Assembly: GCA_013433145.1 (NCBI GenBank)
Contig: CM024172.1
Coordinates: 6,144,500-6,208,499 of the forward strand
Source: Ascaris suum
Taxonomy: Eukaryota > Nematoda > Chromadorea > Rhabditida > Ascarididae
Length of the DNA: 64,000 bases
Reading direction: 5' to 3'
The notes beneath the pieces were generated by a model. It made no database searches. It saw nothing but the letters and a program-made list of their open reading frames with translations, and was not told where the DNA came from. Below are positions 31,401 through 43,708 of this stretch, piece after piece. A program made the position numbers and the translations under genes. Positions within the stretch are counted from its first letter, which is position 1; each line of letters starts with the position of its first letter.

Positions 31401-32640
31401 TGATCTGGATCCAACTCGACGAGAAATAATGATCAATTATTCCCTTCCAATTGATAATGAAATAATTCTCAAATTGCATGAATAATGCATTTTAAATGAC
31501 CTTTATCGTCACACAAGAACAGATGATCTGGATCCAACTCGACGGGAAATTAATGATCAATTATTCCCTTCCAATTGATAATGAAATAATTCTCAAATTG
31601 CATGAATAATGCACTATAAATGATCCTTTATCGTGACACAAGAACCGGTGATCTGGATCCAACTCGACGGAATAAAAATGATCAATTACTCCCTTCCAGT
31701 TAATAATGAAATAATTCTCAAATTGCATGAATAATGCATTATAAATGACCTTTATCGTCACACAAAACAGATGATCTGGATCCAACTCGACGGGAAATAA
31801 TATCAATTATTCCCTTCCAATTGATAACGAAATAATTCTCAAATTGCATGAATAATGCATTATAAATGTCCTTTATCGTGACACAAGAACCGGTGATCTG
31901 GATCCAACTCGACGGATAAAAATGATCAATTACTCCCTTCCAGTTAATAATGAAATGATTCTCAAATTGCATGAATAATGCATTTTAAATGACCTTTATC
32001 GTCACACAAGAACAGATGATCTGGATCCAACTCGACGAGAAATTGATCAATTATTCCCTTCCAATTGATAACAAATAATTCTCAAATTGCATGAAAAATG
32101 CATTATAAATGTCCTTTATCGTGACACAAGAACCGTGATCTGGATCCAACTCGACGGATAAAAATGATCAATTACTCCCTTCCAGTTAATAATGAAATAA
32201 TTCTCAAATTGCATGAATAATGCATTTTAAATGACCTTTATCGTCACACAAGAACAGATGATCTGGATCCAACTCGACGATAAATTAATATCAATTATTC
32301 CCTTCCAATTGATAATGAAATAATTCTCAAATTGCATGAAAAATGCATTATAAATATCCTTTATCGTGACACAAGAACCGGTGATCTGGATCCAACTCGA
32401 CGGATAAAAATGATCAATTACTCCCTTCCAGTTAATAATGAAATAATTCTCAAATTGCATGAATAATGCATTTTAAATGACCTTTATCGTAACACAAGAA
32501 CAGATGATCTGAATCCAACTCGACGAAAATATATGATCAATTATTCCCTTCCAATTGATAATGAAATAATTCTAAATTGCATGAATAATGCACTATAAAT
32601 GTCCTTTATCGTGACACAAGAACCGATGATATAAATATAA
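28401..32640. repeat. satellite edge with alternating two-monomer higher-order repeat (~244 bp)
   Basis: Two diverged monomer types alternate. Type 1 has GCATTTTAAATGACC, CGTCACACAAGAACAG and CGACGAGAAATAATG or CGACGGGAAATTATG. Type 2 has GCACTATAAATGTCC or GCATTATAAATGTCC, GTGACACAAGAACCGG and CGACGGATAAAAATG, followed by ATTACTCCCTTCCAG and TTAATAATG. The alternation is visible through most of this segment, giving a unit near 244 bp repeated about 17 times. Within each type, copies resemble each other more than they resemble the neighbouring type. Confidence 0.85.
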
Positions 32641-33165
32641 ATCGACGGATAAAAATGATAAATTACTCCCTTCCAAATTAATAATGAAATAATTATAAAT
32701 TGCATAAATAATGCATATAAATACCTTTATAATTAACATAAGAACATATAAATATAAATATAACTATACGATAAATAAATCAAATATTCCCTATAAATTG
32801 ATAAAAATAATTCTAAATTGCATGAATAATGCAAATATAAATGTCCTTTATCGTGACACAAGAACCGATAATATAAATATAATATAAATATAAAAATGAT
32901 AAATATAAATATAAATTCCATATAATAATAAAATAATTATAAATATAAATAAATAATGCATTATAAATGACCTTTATAAATATAAATATAAATATAATAT
33001 AAATATAAATATAAAATAAATTATGATAAATTATTAAATATAAATATAATAATAAAATAATTATAAATATAAATAAAAATAAATTATAAATATAATTTAT
33101 CGTGACACAATAAATATAATATAAATATAACTATAAATATAAAAATATAAATTATAAATTAAATT
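32620..33165. repeat. satellite-to-hexamer transition zone
   Basis: About four satellite monomers can still be traced by their landmarks (TTGCATGAATAATGCA, TTTATCGTGACACAA, AATAATGAAATAATT), but segments are replaced by runs of ATAAAT. Near 32,630 only the GGATCC region is replaced. By 32,900 most of the monomer is ATAAAT, and the last clear satellite remnant is TTTATCGTGACACAATAAAT near 33,090. Beyond ~33,165 only the hexamer remains. The change is gradual rather than a clean breakpoint. Confidence 0.85.
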
Positions 33166-36100
33166 AATATAAATATAAATATAATATAAATATAAATATA
33201 AATATAAATATAAATATAAATATAATATATAAAATAAATATAAATATAAATATAAATATAAATATAAATATAAATATAAATATAAATATAAATATAAATA
33301 TAAATATAAATATAAATATAAATATAAATATAAAATATAAATATAAATATAAATATAAATATAAATATAAATATAAATATAAATATAATATAAATATAAT
33401 ATATATAAATATAAATATAAATAAATATAAATATAAATATAAATATATAAATATAAATATAAATATAAATATAAATATAAATATAAATATAAATATAAAT
33501 ATAAATATAAATATAAATATAAATAAATATAAATATAAATATAAATATAAATATAAATATAAATATAAATATAAATATAAATATATATATAAAATATAAA
33601 TATAAAATAAAATAAATATAAATAAAATATAAATATAAATATAAATATAAATATAAATATAAATATAAATATAAATATAAATATAAATATAAATATAAAT
33701 ATAAATATAAATATAAAATATAAATATAAATATAAATATAAATATAATATTAATATAAATAATATAAATATAAATATAAATATAAATATAAATATAAATA
33801 TAAATATAAATATAAATATAAATATAAATATAAATATAAATATAAATATAAATATAAATAAATATAAATATAAATATAAATATAAATATAAATATAAATA
33901 TAAAATATAAATATAAATATAAATATAAATATAAATATAAATATAAATATAAATATATAAATATAAATATAAATATAAAATATATAAAATATAAATATAA
34001 ATATAAATATAAAATATAAATATAAATATAAATATAAATATAAATATAAATATAAATATAAATATAAATATAAATATAAATATAAAATATAAATATAAAT
34101 ATAAATATAAATATAAATATAAATATAAATATAAATATAAATATAAATATAAATATAAATATAAATATAAATATAAATATAAATATAAATATAAATATAA
34201 ATATAAATATAAAATATAAATATAAATATAAATATAAATATAAATATAAATATAAATATAAATATAAATATAAATATAAATATAAATATAAATATAAATA
34301 TAAATATAAATATAAATATAAATATAATATAAATATAAATATAAATATAAATATAAATATAAATATAAATATAAATATAAATATAAATATAAATATAAAT
34401 ATAAATATAAATATAAATATAAATATAAATATAAATATAAAATAAATATAAATATAAATATAAATATAAATATAAATAATATAAAATATAAATATAAATA
34501 TAAATATAAATATAAATATAAATATAAAATATAAATATAAATATAAATAAATATAAATATAAATATAAATATAAATATAAATATAAATATAAATATAAAT
34601 ATAAATATAAATATAAATATAAATATAAATATAAATATAAATATAAATATAAATTATAAATATAAATATAAATATAAATATAAATATAAATATAAATATA
34701 AATATAAATATAAATATAAATATAAATATAAATATAAATATAAATATAAAATATAATATAAATATAAATATAAATATAAATATAAATATAATATAAATAT
34801 AAATATAAATATAAATATAATATAAATATAAATATAAATATAAATATAAATATAAATATAAATAAAAATATAAATATAAATATAAATATAAATATAAATA
34901 TAAATATAAATATAAATATAAATATAAATATAAATATAAATATAAATATAAATATAAATATAAATATAAATATAAATATAAATATAAATATAAATATAAA
35001 ATATAAATATAAATATAAATATAAATATATAAATATAAATATAAATATAAATATAAATATAAATATAAATATAAAATAAATATATAAAATATAAATATAA
35101 ATATAAATATAAATATAAATATAAATATAAATATAAATATAAATATAAATATAAATATAAATATAAATATATAAATATAAATATAAATATAAATATAAAT
35201 ATAAATATAAATATAAATATAAATATAATATAAATATAAATATAAATATAAATATAAAAATAAAATATAAATATAAATATAAATATAAATATAAATATAA
35301 AATATAAATATAAATATAAATATAAATATAAATATAAATATAAATATAAATATAAATATAAATATAAATATAAATATAAATATAAATATAAATATAAATA
35401 TAAATATAAATATAAATATAAATATAAATATAAATATAAATATAAATATAAATATAAATATAAATATAAATATAAATATAAATATAAATATAAATATAAA
35501 TATAAATATAAATATAAATATAAATATAAATATAAATATAAATATAAATATAAATATAAATATAAATATAAATATAAAATATAAATATAAATATAAATAT
35601 AAATATAAATATAAATATAAATATAAATATAAATATAAATATAAATATAAATATAAATATAAATATAAATATAAATATAAATATAAATATAAATATAAAT
35701 ATAAAATATAAATATAAATATAAAATATAAATATAAATATAAATATAAATATAAATATAAATATAAATATAAATATAAATATAAATATAAATATAAATAT
35801 AAATATAAATATAAATATAAATATAAATATAAATATAAATATAAATATAAATATAAATATAAATATAAATATAAATATAAATATAAATATAATAAATATA
35901 AAATATAAATATAAATATAAATATAAATATAAATATAAAATATATAAATATAAATATAAATATAAATATAAATATAAATATAAATATAAATATAAATATA
36001 AATATAAATATAAATATAAATATAAATAAAATATAAATATAAATATAAATATAAATATAAATATAATATAAATATAAATATAAAATATAAATATAAATAT

Positions 36101-38843
36101 AAATATAAATATAAATATAAATATAAATATAAATATAAATATAAATATAAAATATAAATATAAATATAAAATATAAATATAAATATAAATATAAAAATAT
36201 AAATATAAATATAAATATAAATATAAATATAAATATAAATATAAATATAAATATAAATATAAATATAAATATAAATATAAATATAAAATATAAATATAAA
36301 TATAAATAAAAATATAAATATAAATATAAATATAAATATAAATATATAAATATAAATATAAATATAAATATAAATATAAATATAAATATAATATAAATAT
36401 AAATATAAATATAAATAAATATAAATATAAATATAAATATAAATATAAATATAAATATAAATATAAATATAAAATATAAATATAAATATAAATATAAATA
36501 TAAATATAAATATAAATATAAATATAAATATAAATATAAATATAAAATATAAATATAAATATAAATATAAATATAAATATAAATATAAATATAAATATAA
36601 ATATAAATATAAATATAAATATAAATATAAATATAAATATAAATATAAATATAAATATAAATATAAATATAAATATAAATATAAATATAAATATAAATAT
36701 AAATATAAATATAAATATAAATATAAATATAAATATAAATATAAATATAAATATAAATATAAATATAAATATAAATATAAATATAAATATAAATATAAAT
36801 ATAAATATAAATATAAATATAAATATAAATATAAATATAAATATAAATATAAATATAAATATAAATATAAATATAAATATAAATATAAATATAAATATAA
36901 ATATAAATATAAATATAAATATAAATATAAATATAAATATAAATATAAATATAAATATAAATATAAATATAAATATAAATATAAATATAAATATAAATAT
37001 AAATATAAATATAAATAATATAAATATAAATATAAATATAAATATAAATATAAATATAAATATAAATATAAATATAAATATAAATATAAATATAAATATA
37101 AATATAAATATAAATATAAATATAAATATAAATATAAATATAAATATAAATATAAATATAAATATAAATATAAATATAAATATAAATATAAATATAAAAA
37201 TATAAATATAAATATAAATATAAATATAAATATAAATATAAATATATAAATATAAATATAAATAATAATATAAATATAAATATAAATATAAATATAAATA
37301 TAAATATAAATATAAATATAAATATAAATATAAATATAAATATAAATATAAATATAAATATAAATATAAAATATAAATATAAATATAAATATAAATATAA
37401 ATATAAATATAAATATAAATATAAATATAAATATAAATATAAATATAAATATAAATATAAATATAAATATAAATATAAATATAAATATAAATATAAATAT
37501 AAATATAAATATAAATATAAATATAATATAAATATAAATATAAATATAAATATAAATATAAATATAAATATAAATATAAATATAAATATAAATATAAATA
37601 TAAATATAAATATAAATATAAATATAAATATAAATATAAATATAAATATAAATATAAATATAAATATAAATATAAATATAAAATATAAATATAAATATAA
37701 ATATAAATATAAATATAAATATAAATATAAATATAAATATAAATATAAATATATAAATATAAATATAAATATAAATATAAATATAAATATAAATATAAAT
37801 ATAAATATAAATATAAATATAAATATAAATATAAATATAAATATAAAATAAAATATAAATATAAATATAAATATAAATATAAATATAAATATAAATATAA
37901 ATATAAATATAAATATAAATATAAATATAAATATAAATATAAATATAAATATAAATATAAATATAAATATAAATATAAATATAAATATAAATATAAATAT
38001 AAATATAAATATAAATAAATATAAATATAAATATAAATATAAATATAAATATAAATATAAATATAAATATAAATATAAATATAAATATAAATATATAAAT
38101 ATATAAATATAAATATAAATATAAATATAAATATAAATATAAATATAAATATAAATATAAATATAAAATATAAATATAAATATAAAATATAAATATAAAT
38201 ATAATATAATAAATATAAATATAAATATAAATATAAATATAAATATAAATATAAATATAAATATAAATATAAATATAAATATAAATATAAATATAAATAT
38301 AAATATAAATATAAATATAAATATAAATATAAATATAAATATAAATATAAATATAAATATAAATATAAATATAAATATAAATATAAATATAAATATAAAT
38401 ATAAATATAAATATAAATATAAATATAAATATAAATATAAATATAAATATAAATATAAATATAAATATAAATATAAATATAAATATAAATATAAATATAA
38501 ATATAAATATAAATATAAATATAAATATAATAAAATATAAATATAAATATAAATATAAATATAAATATAAATATAAATATAAATATAAATATAAATATAA
38601 ATATAAATATAAATATAAATATAAATATAAATATAAATATAAATATAAATATAAATATATAATATAAATATAAATATAAATATAAATAAATATAATATAA
38701 ATATAAATATAAATATAAATATAAATATAAATATAAATATAAATATAAATATAAATATAAATATAAATATAAATATAAATATAAATATAAATATAAATAT
38801 AAATATAAATATAAATATAAATATAAATAAATATAAATATAAA
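33166..38843. repeat. (AAATAT)n hexanucleotide array, left block
   Basis: About 5.7 kb of the hexamer AAATAT, with no G or C seen. It is broken every few tens to a few hundred bases by one- to three-base indels: AAAATAT, AATATAATAT, ATATATAAAT, AAATAAATAT and rarer AAAAATAT. The minus strand, (ATATTT)n, has no stop codon in any frame, which produces open frames of more than 1,600 codons of alternating Ile/Tyr/Phe/Leu. These are artefacts. The array ends sharply at AAACATGAATTTC. Confidence 0.97.
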
Positions 38844-38866
38844 CATGAATTTCTAAAAACTCTTAC

Positions 38867-39612
38867 CGGCACGTTAATCGCAATTTCCTTCGACGTTATC
38901 AGTTCGTTGATAGCAAATTTCTGGAGCAAACTTTGACAATACTTGAGTGTCTTGAACCTGATTACAATATATTGAGTTTCGTCAGATTCAATTGCTGTGT
39001 GATAGCTTGTTTTGGAGAGAAATTCTTCGCAAACAATTACAGAATTCGCCTTTCTGTATGAAAAAGAGGGGGCGCAACGACTGGTTTTCTAGCTTATTTG
39101 TTTCTTTGAAAAACAAAAACGAACAAGGATCACTGGATTACTAGCTGGAAGTTTGATGGAAAGAGTGCGGTGACGGTTTTTGATAAAGTTCTTATGCATC
39201 TCAAATTTTACATCGTCCTGCAATGATGGGAATTCACTTTCTTAAAAGTTTATAAAATTCAAGAGTTTTTGAAGTTCAGAACGCATTCATTTTCTTTACG
39301 CGCAATTCCCAAAGGTTTCTCCAAGCAATATGTCGGAGGCATCCAAGGATCAGCTAAATCAAATGATCTATAAAAAAGCAACAGTTTTTAAATATGCACC
39401 ACTTGAAACGTGAATTTTTAATACAGCTTCTGAGGACGCAGAAACAATCATGCAGACTAAAATGAAACTGTTCTGAAATGTGTGCCTTTCATCTAGAAAC
39501 GTCGCATATCAAGCTAGAGTGCTTTGCGGATTCTTTCATCTACGCGACGTTCTCTTAAGCGGTCAAGAGTGATGCATGGACCGCTCGCAGGTTGCCGCAC
39601 GTGCTGTACTAG
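38867..39612 (-). CDS. partial multi-exon minus-strand gene, product unknown
   Basis: Five exons join in frame on the minus strand: 39544-39612, 39400-39472, 39300-39353, 39134-39240 and 38867-39088 (525 nt, 175 codons). Introns are 71, 46, 59 and 45 bp. The clearest junctions are GCGC|GTAAAG with TTTTAAG|AA (39241-39299), acceptor ACATTTCAG at 39473, and the final donor CCG|GTAAGAG at 38866. The last exon encodes 74 residues starting KTSRCAPSF and ending KEIAINVP. An alternative acceptor CTTTTTCATACAG would start it at 39053 instead. The 45-bp intron removes an in-frame TAG; its acceptor CTAG is weak, so a nonsense codon is an alternative reading. The frame may extend upstream to about 39646. 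No start or stop was found and no family recognised. The next exon would have to lie beyond the hexamer array. Confidence 0.55.
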
Positions 39613-39646
39613 CTTTGAAAAAATCTCGTAGATTTGCAAAAAACGG

Positions 39647-40654
39647 CTGCAGGTTGTGACAGCCCCATTATGAGTAGATCACGAAATTTTCCAGCTGAGG
39701 ATTCATCAAAAAATAACATCACAAAGAACGATCCAAAATTTGCATGCAAAAATGCCAGAAACAACCGCGAAAGTTCCGCGAACTAAACTACTGACAAGCC
39801 GTACCTGATCAGAAACGATCCAATTACGACAGCAATTGCATAAAAATGTCAGGAACCATCTGTTTCCGTAACATCAGGTTAAAAATAAATAAATAATCAC
39901 AACCTCGGACATATTTTCAAATTGTGATCTGTCGCTTCACTCATTTCCATAAGAACCGCTCAACGAACGTCGATTTTAGGCGGCAAAATTTCCCTCAAAA
40001 CAGCCAAAACAGGTGCTGAAAACGGCGAGAGGGGCAACTGGCACACTACACCTCCTAGGGACCGCACTAAGCTTTCTTAAAGCATTTCTGCAACGAAAAA
40101 ACGGCCCACAATGCAACCTTTTGAACGGACAAACTGCATCCTCTTTAACAGTCAAACGATTTAAAAGGCTACTCAGGCAAGGCTTTTCGAGTCGCTCCAA
40201 CGATGAAAAACAGCTCACAATGCATCATAGAATGCCAAAAATGCATTAACGAACACAATTGAAATAATCGGCACAACGTGGATTTCTTGTGATATGCGTT
40301 AAATACATTTCCAATCAGCAATCATATTTGTGCGGTTCGACAATCATTGCTAAACTGCAGAAATGAAAGCAAACTGGATTTTCAAGTTTTATTCCTTCAT
40401 AAACAACATGAGAAATAGAAACAGAACAGTCACGGGTGGCAGAAGGACTCACGTATGGTGAGCTCTATATGCGAAATAAACACCCATTCTCGCGACAGAA
40501 GAAAAAGAACTCATAAAACTGCTCAGGTTGTGCTTTCTTTTCGTAACGTCTTATATGCAGCAACGAGCCAACTCAGCGATGGAACAGTGTTCAAATATGC
40601 CTTGTGCCACCCTTTTTAGATGAAGCCACCAATTAAGAAACACAAGGAGTTAAA
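39647..40654. other. no gene supported; contains a 25-27 bp direct repeat pair
   Basis: No frame with convincing splice sites was found. Two similar segments (40091-40115 and 40198-40224) both begin CAACGA and end CACAATGCA, about 107 bp apart. A minus-strand open frame (39976-40218) and a plus-strand one (40013-40249) overlap here, lack ATG starts, and run through this duplicated sequence, so neither is called. Part of the upstream region of the minus-strand gene at 38,867-39,612 may lie here. Confidence 0.5.
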
Positions 40655-40831
40655 ATGCAAGAAATAGTATACAACATACATGATGGCAAAAATGGGAAAA
40701 CTCGATGGGGAAAATTCCGATTCTATGCTTTCAATGAAACAAACACTAAAGAGGACAGCGAGTATGATCTGTTTGAAAGCGATCCAGCAAGTCATCACAG
40801 TACTGACCACAATCCAAAAATCCCATTATAA
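40655..40831 (+). CDS. small ORF of 58 residues, possible exon or gene fragment
   Basis: An ATG-initiated frame begins MQEIVYNIHDGKNGK and ends HNPKIPL, then TAA. The stretch from DGKNGKTRWGKFRFYAF through an acidic Glu/Asp-rich part has a soluble, charged composition unlike a random AT-rich frame. The two other plus/minus frames over the same bases are also open for 60 or more codons, which weakens the case. The frame is open upstream to 40637 (after TAA). I see no clear splice acceptor, so it could be a stand-alone small ORF, a terminal exon, or a decayed fragment of a mobile element. No family recognised. Confidence 0.25.
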   Translation: MQEIVYNIHDGKNGKTRWGKFRFYAFNETNTKEDSEYDLFESDPASHHSTDHNPKIPL

Positions 40832-41555
40832 CATAACATACGGGGTTGTCATGGAAATAACGAGATAAAAACGGTAAAATCCATAGCCCAAAGAAATGAA
40901 TACATCAAGTAAGCATAATATATAAAGAACAGGAAAGAGGGCTGCAACTTTTCTACGAATTCCCTCATCTCATATCTTATAGAAATAATCGATGTTCTGG
41001 ACGAGAAACTAGGCTCGAGAATGACATTTGCGAAGGAAATCATTTGCTTAAGAAAAGGCCTTCATTTGCTTTATTCTCAAACGAGAAAGGGGAATTATTT
41101 CGAACAAAACCAATCAAAAGGAAAAAGAAAAGCGCAGTTCATGTATTCAAATTCAGCCCCATAAGCATTTCTAGTAGGATTCATTGAAGCATTCTTAACA
41201 GCATAAAATTCTCCAAGTTGCACTATCACATAGAATTCTCCAAGTTCTACCGCAAGAGAATGTTTCGTGATCGCTATTTAAGAGTCGTCAAAAATAATGA
41301 AATATTTGAGGAGTGATACATGTGGACATGCCACACATAGCTCCCTTTTAGGAGAGGAGCAAATAAGAGTGGTCTCTGGCTGCTTATTCAAAACAATACT
41401 TCAAGAATTCAACAATTGCTCTTTACGGTCCAACGTTCACCAGTCTCTACTTCAATAAACAATAAAGTCTGTCTGAAGCAGACTGCCTGTGGTCGAAATA
41501 GGAATTGCTCGACCAAAAGCACCCCTGTTGTTCACTTTATCAACTTTCTGATACT
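40832..41555. other. no gene supported
   Basis: AT-rich sequence without a convincing exon. A minus-strand open frame at 40849-41043 starts with ATG, and its first ~40 residues (rich in Ser, Glu and Arg) look plausible before it turns hydrophobic. There is a possible donor TTC|GTAGAA near 40960, but no partner exon was found. AATTCTCCAAGTT recurs in a short duplication around 41,208-41,245. Confidence 0.4.
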
Positions 41556-41985
41556 TTATTTGTCGCGAAACTTCTCTAAAGAAAGCGGTGATGCGGCTGC
41601 GAAAAGCGAGTTGATCCTCAAGTGAAAGTGTGCGCTTGATAACAAATTACGCCAGCATGAGGTCGATGCATTGTCAAGTACTACCCACAGAAGCTAATTT
41701 GCTCTTGAAAATATCCCATGTATTGAGCCGAGAGTTCTACGCTAAGAAATTCATCATTTCTTGTTCATTAAGTAGGCCAACCTTATTTCCTGTGGATGGA
41801 ATTTCTAGATGAAACTAGTAGATGAAACCTTTTCTCAGCCTTGAGATTCCCCCTTCCATCGCATATCAGTCTCATTTAAAAAGCACAAACCTTAAAGATG
41901 ACTTACTGAGGCATGCCGCAGCAGACACATTACTGCAGTTAGCGCGGTGGGTGGCATCAAACAGTAGTCGGCGATGCGCTCGCAT
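41556..41985 (-). CDS. candidate small three-exon minus-strand gene
   Basis: Exon 1 (41907-41985) starts with AAAATG and encodes 26 residues beginning MRAHRRLLFD, ending at a strong donor CTCA|GTAAGTC. Exon 2 (41741-41789) follows acceptor CATCCACAG and continues in phase. A weaker donor TTAGC|GTAGAA leads to exon 3 (41556-41616) after acceptor CACTTGAG, ending GAC AAA TAA. The total is 189 nt, 62 residues. If the second intron is not used, exon 2 ends at TAG (41737-41739) for 43 residues. The first donor is the best evidence; the rest is inference from frame and composition. No domain recognised. Several plus-strand frames overlap it and look less convincing. Confidence 0.25.
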
Positions 41986-42280
41986 TTTGTTCCCTTATCG
42001 TGACCATTGAGTGACACAGATTCATTTGAAACAACCTGTACTCTTAATTGCTGTAACTAAAGTCACATGAGGTCACAGGAATTTTGCAAGATTAATATAA
42101 TAAAAAAGTTGAAAGGAAAGAAGAAAATCGCAAGCGAGTGTCAATAATGAAAGCATTGAATGAAATAAATAAACAAAGAAATCAAGGAAAAACAAAAAAG
42201 AAGATGTGGGGATGAGGGCCGGGGAGGAGAAACCTGAAATGCTGAAATTACTGTTATAAGAAAGAAATGAGGACGCGATC

Positions 42281-43200
42281 CGTTTGTTTTTTTTCCAGCA
42301 ACCTAATTTCGTCTTTCTTTATTTCTAAATAAGTTTTTTCAAGGCTTCCGCAAACGAAACACTGATGAACATCTGCTTCCTTTCAGGTGGACAGGCTTTG
42401 TGTTTATTGAATAATTATATTTTCTCACTTCCATTATTATTTTTTCGGTTCTTTCATTATTTTCTTCATCGGAGAAGTCACTCTTTGTCGTTCGCCTTTT
42501 TGTTTTTTCTGTGTTCCCGAATTTCTAAAATGTATTACCTAGACCAAAGCTGCACATTTCATCATCAAAAAAAAAAAAAAAAAACAAAAGAAAACAAAAA
42601 AACAAAAAACGATAGCTTCAACGCCGAAACAACTTGAAATTGCGAAACATGTGAACTTCTTGCCGAAACAAGTCAGGCAATCGGCTTGAAGGGTTAAACA
42701 TAACACACGGCAGCAAATACCTGAACCTCTCTGATCAATAAAACAGTTCGACGAAGGAAATTTCATTTTTCTACCCAATGAGCAAAAACATGTAAATCGG
42801 GTTGAATATGCCAACAAATTTTTGATGAAACCGAATGCGCAGCTTGAATGGTCTAGATAATACATAAGCAGCCGCAAACATGGCAGCTAGCCACAGTCTA
42901 AACAATGCATTGCTAAGTTACAAGGCTACTTCCAAAATTGGGTTGGGAACCTTCGCTGAAATTTCTCTTGGAGAAAAAAGGAAGAAGGGAACGGCAAACG
43001 GTAACTTCTCCGATGAAGAAAATAATGAAAGAACCGAAAAAATAATAATGGAAGTGAGAAAATATAATTATTCAATAAACACAAAACCTGTCCACCTGAG
43101 AGGAAGCAGATGTTCATCAGTATTTCGTTTGCGAAAACCTTGAAAAAACTTATTTAGAAATAAAGAAAGACGAAATTAGGTTGGTGGAAAAAAACAAACG
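42281..43200. mobile_element. foldback / inverted-repeat element (920 bp)
   Basis: The left arm (42281 to about 42566) and the reverse complement of the right arm (about 42828-43200) match at roughly 95% over the outer ~225 bp, and more loosely further in. Both outer ends read CGTTTGTTTTTTT on their own strand. Matching landmarks inside the arms include CCTAATTTCGTCTTTC, GATGAACATCTGCTTCC and TTCATCGGAGAAGT. The right arm carries ~70-90 bp (around 42865-42960) missing from the left. The centre holds an A-rich tract (42568-42608). No transposase frame is present and no clear target-site duplication was found, so this looks like a non-autonomous foldback element or an inverted duplication. The similar open frames on opposite strands of the two arms come from this symmetry. 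Confidence 0.8.
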
Positions 43201-43708
43201 CGGGGTTTAAGTATAAATGAAAGAAATAAGTCGAAAAGGGTGCTTCACCCCACTATACATCATCTCCACTACGCCGCAACGCACAAGCGCTCGCTTGCGA
43301 TCGTGAACGCGTGAGAGCCACCGAGGAACTGCGCTCTACATTCCCGACTTCGCACACGCAACTCGAAACCACTTTGATCTCGTGAATGCATTCGTTTAAC
43401 TCTAACGCTCTAACTGCTCAGAGGTCGCAACACAGTTCAAATCAACATAAGCGTTTAACGTCTTACCTATTGCTTTTTAATCTTTCATTAACCGGACCTT
43501 TTCTCAACTTTCCTGATCAAATTCGTTTAGGATTCATAAGCTTGTTTCTGCTCAATCATTGTCGCTTGGATGAAGTTTAATTTTTGAGAAAATAAAGCTG
43601 TTGAATAGCAATATGGCTTGCTGTTAAATAGCAATATGACGTGTACTTCAGAACGCAGTTATTGGATAGCGCACAAATGAAAAAGGGCAGTGAAAAATTG
43701 TTTTCATA
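43201..43708. other. no gene supported
   Basis: Nothing convincing. 43255-43390 is noticeably richer in G+C and CpG than its surroundings (CGCTCGCTTGCGATCG and nearby) and could be regulatory, but no motif is certain. A short imperfect duplication of AATAGCAATATG occurs at about 43603-43640. Confidence 0.4.

Noticed and set aside
1..32640. CRISPR-like direct repeats
   Set aside because: The unit is a contiguous 122-bp tandem monomer with no unique spacers, in a eukaryotic setting.
1..32640. CENP-B-box-like motif around CCCGTCGAGTTGG on the minus strand
   Set aside because: The required bases do not match the published 17-bp consensus in either orientation; only the CCCG part agrees.
33164..38929. 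Open frames of about 1,900 and 1,700 codons on the minus strand
   Set aside because: (ATATTT)n has no stop codon in any frame; the product is alternating Ile/Tyr/Phe/Leu. Only the unique ~20-residue end belongs to a possible real exon, treated separately.
42365..43117. Two similar open frames beginning MNICFLSGGQ on opposite strands
   Set aside because: They are the two arms of the foldback element read in opposite directions; Phe/Leu-rich from T-rich DNA, with no sign of selection.
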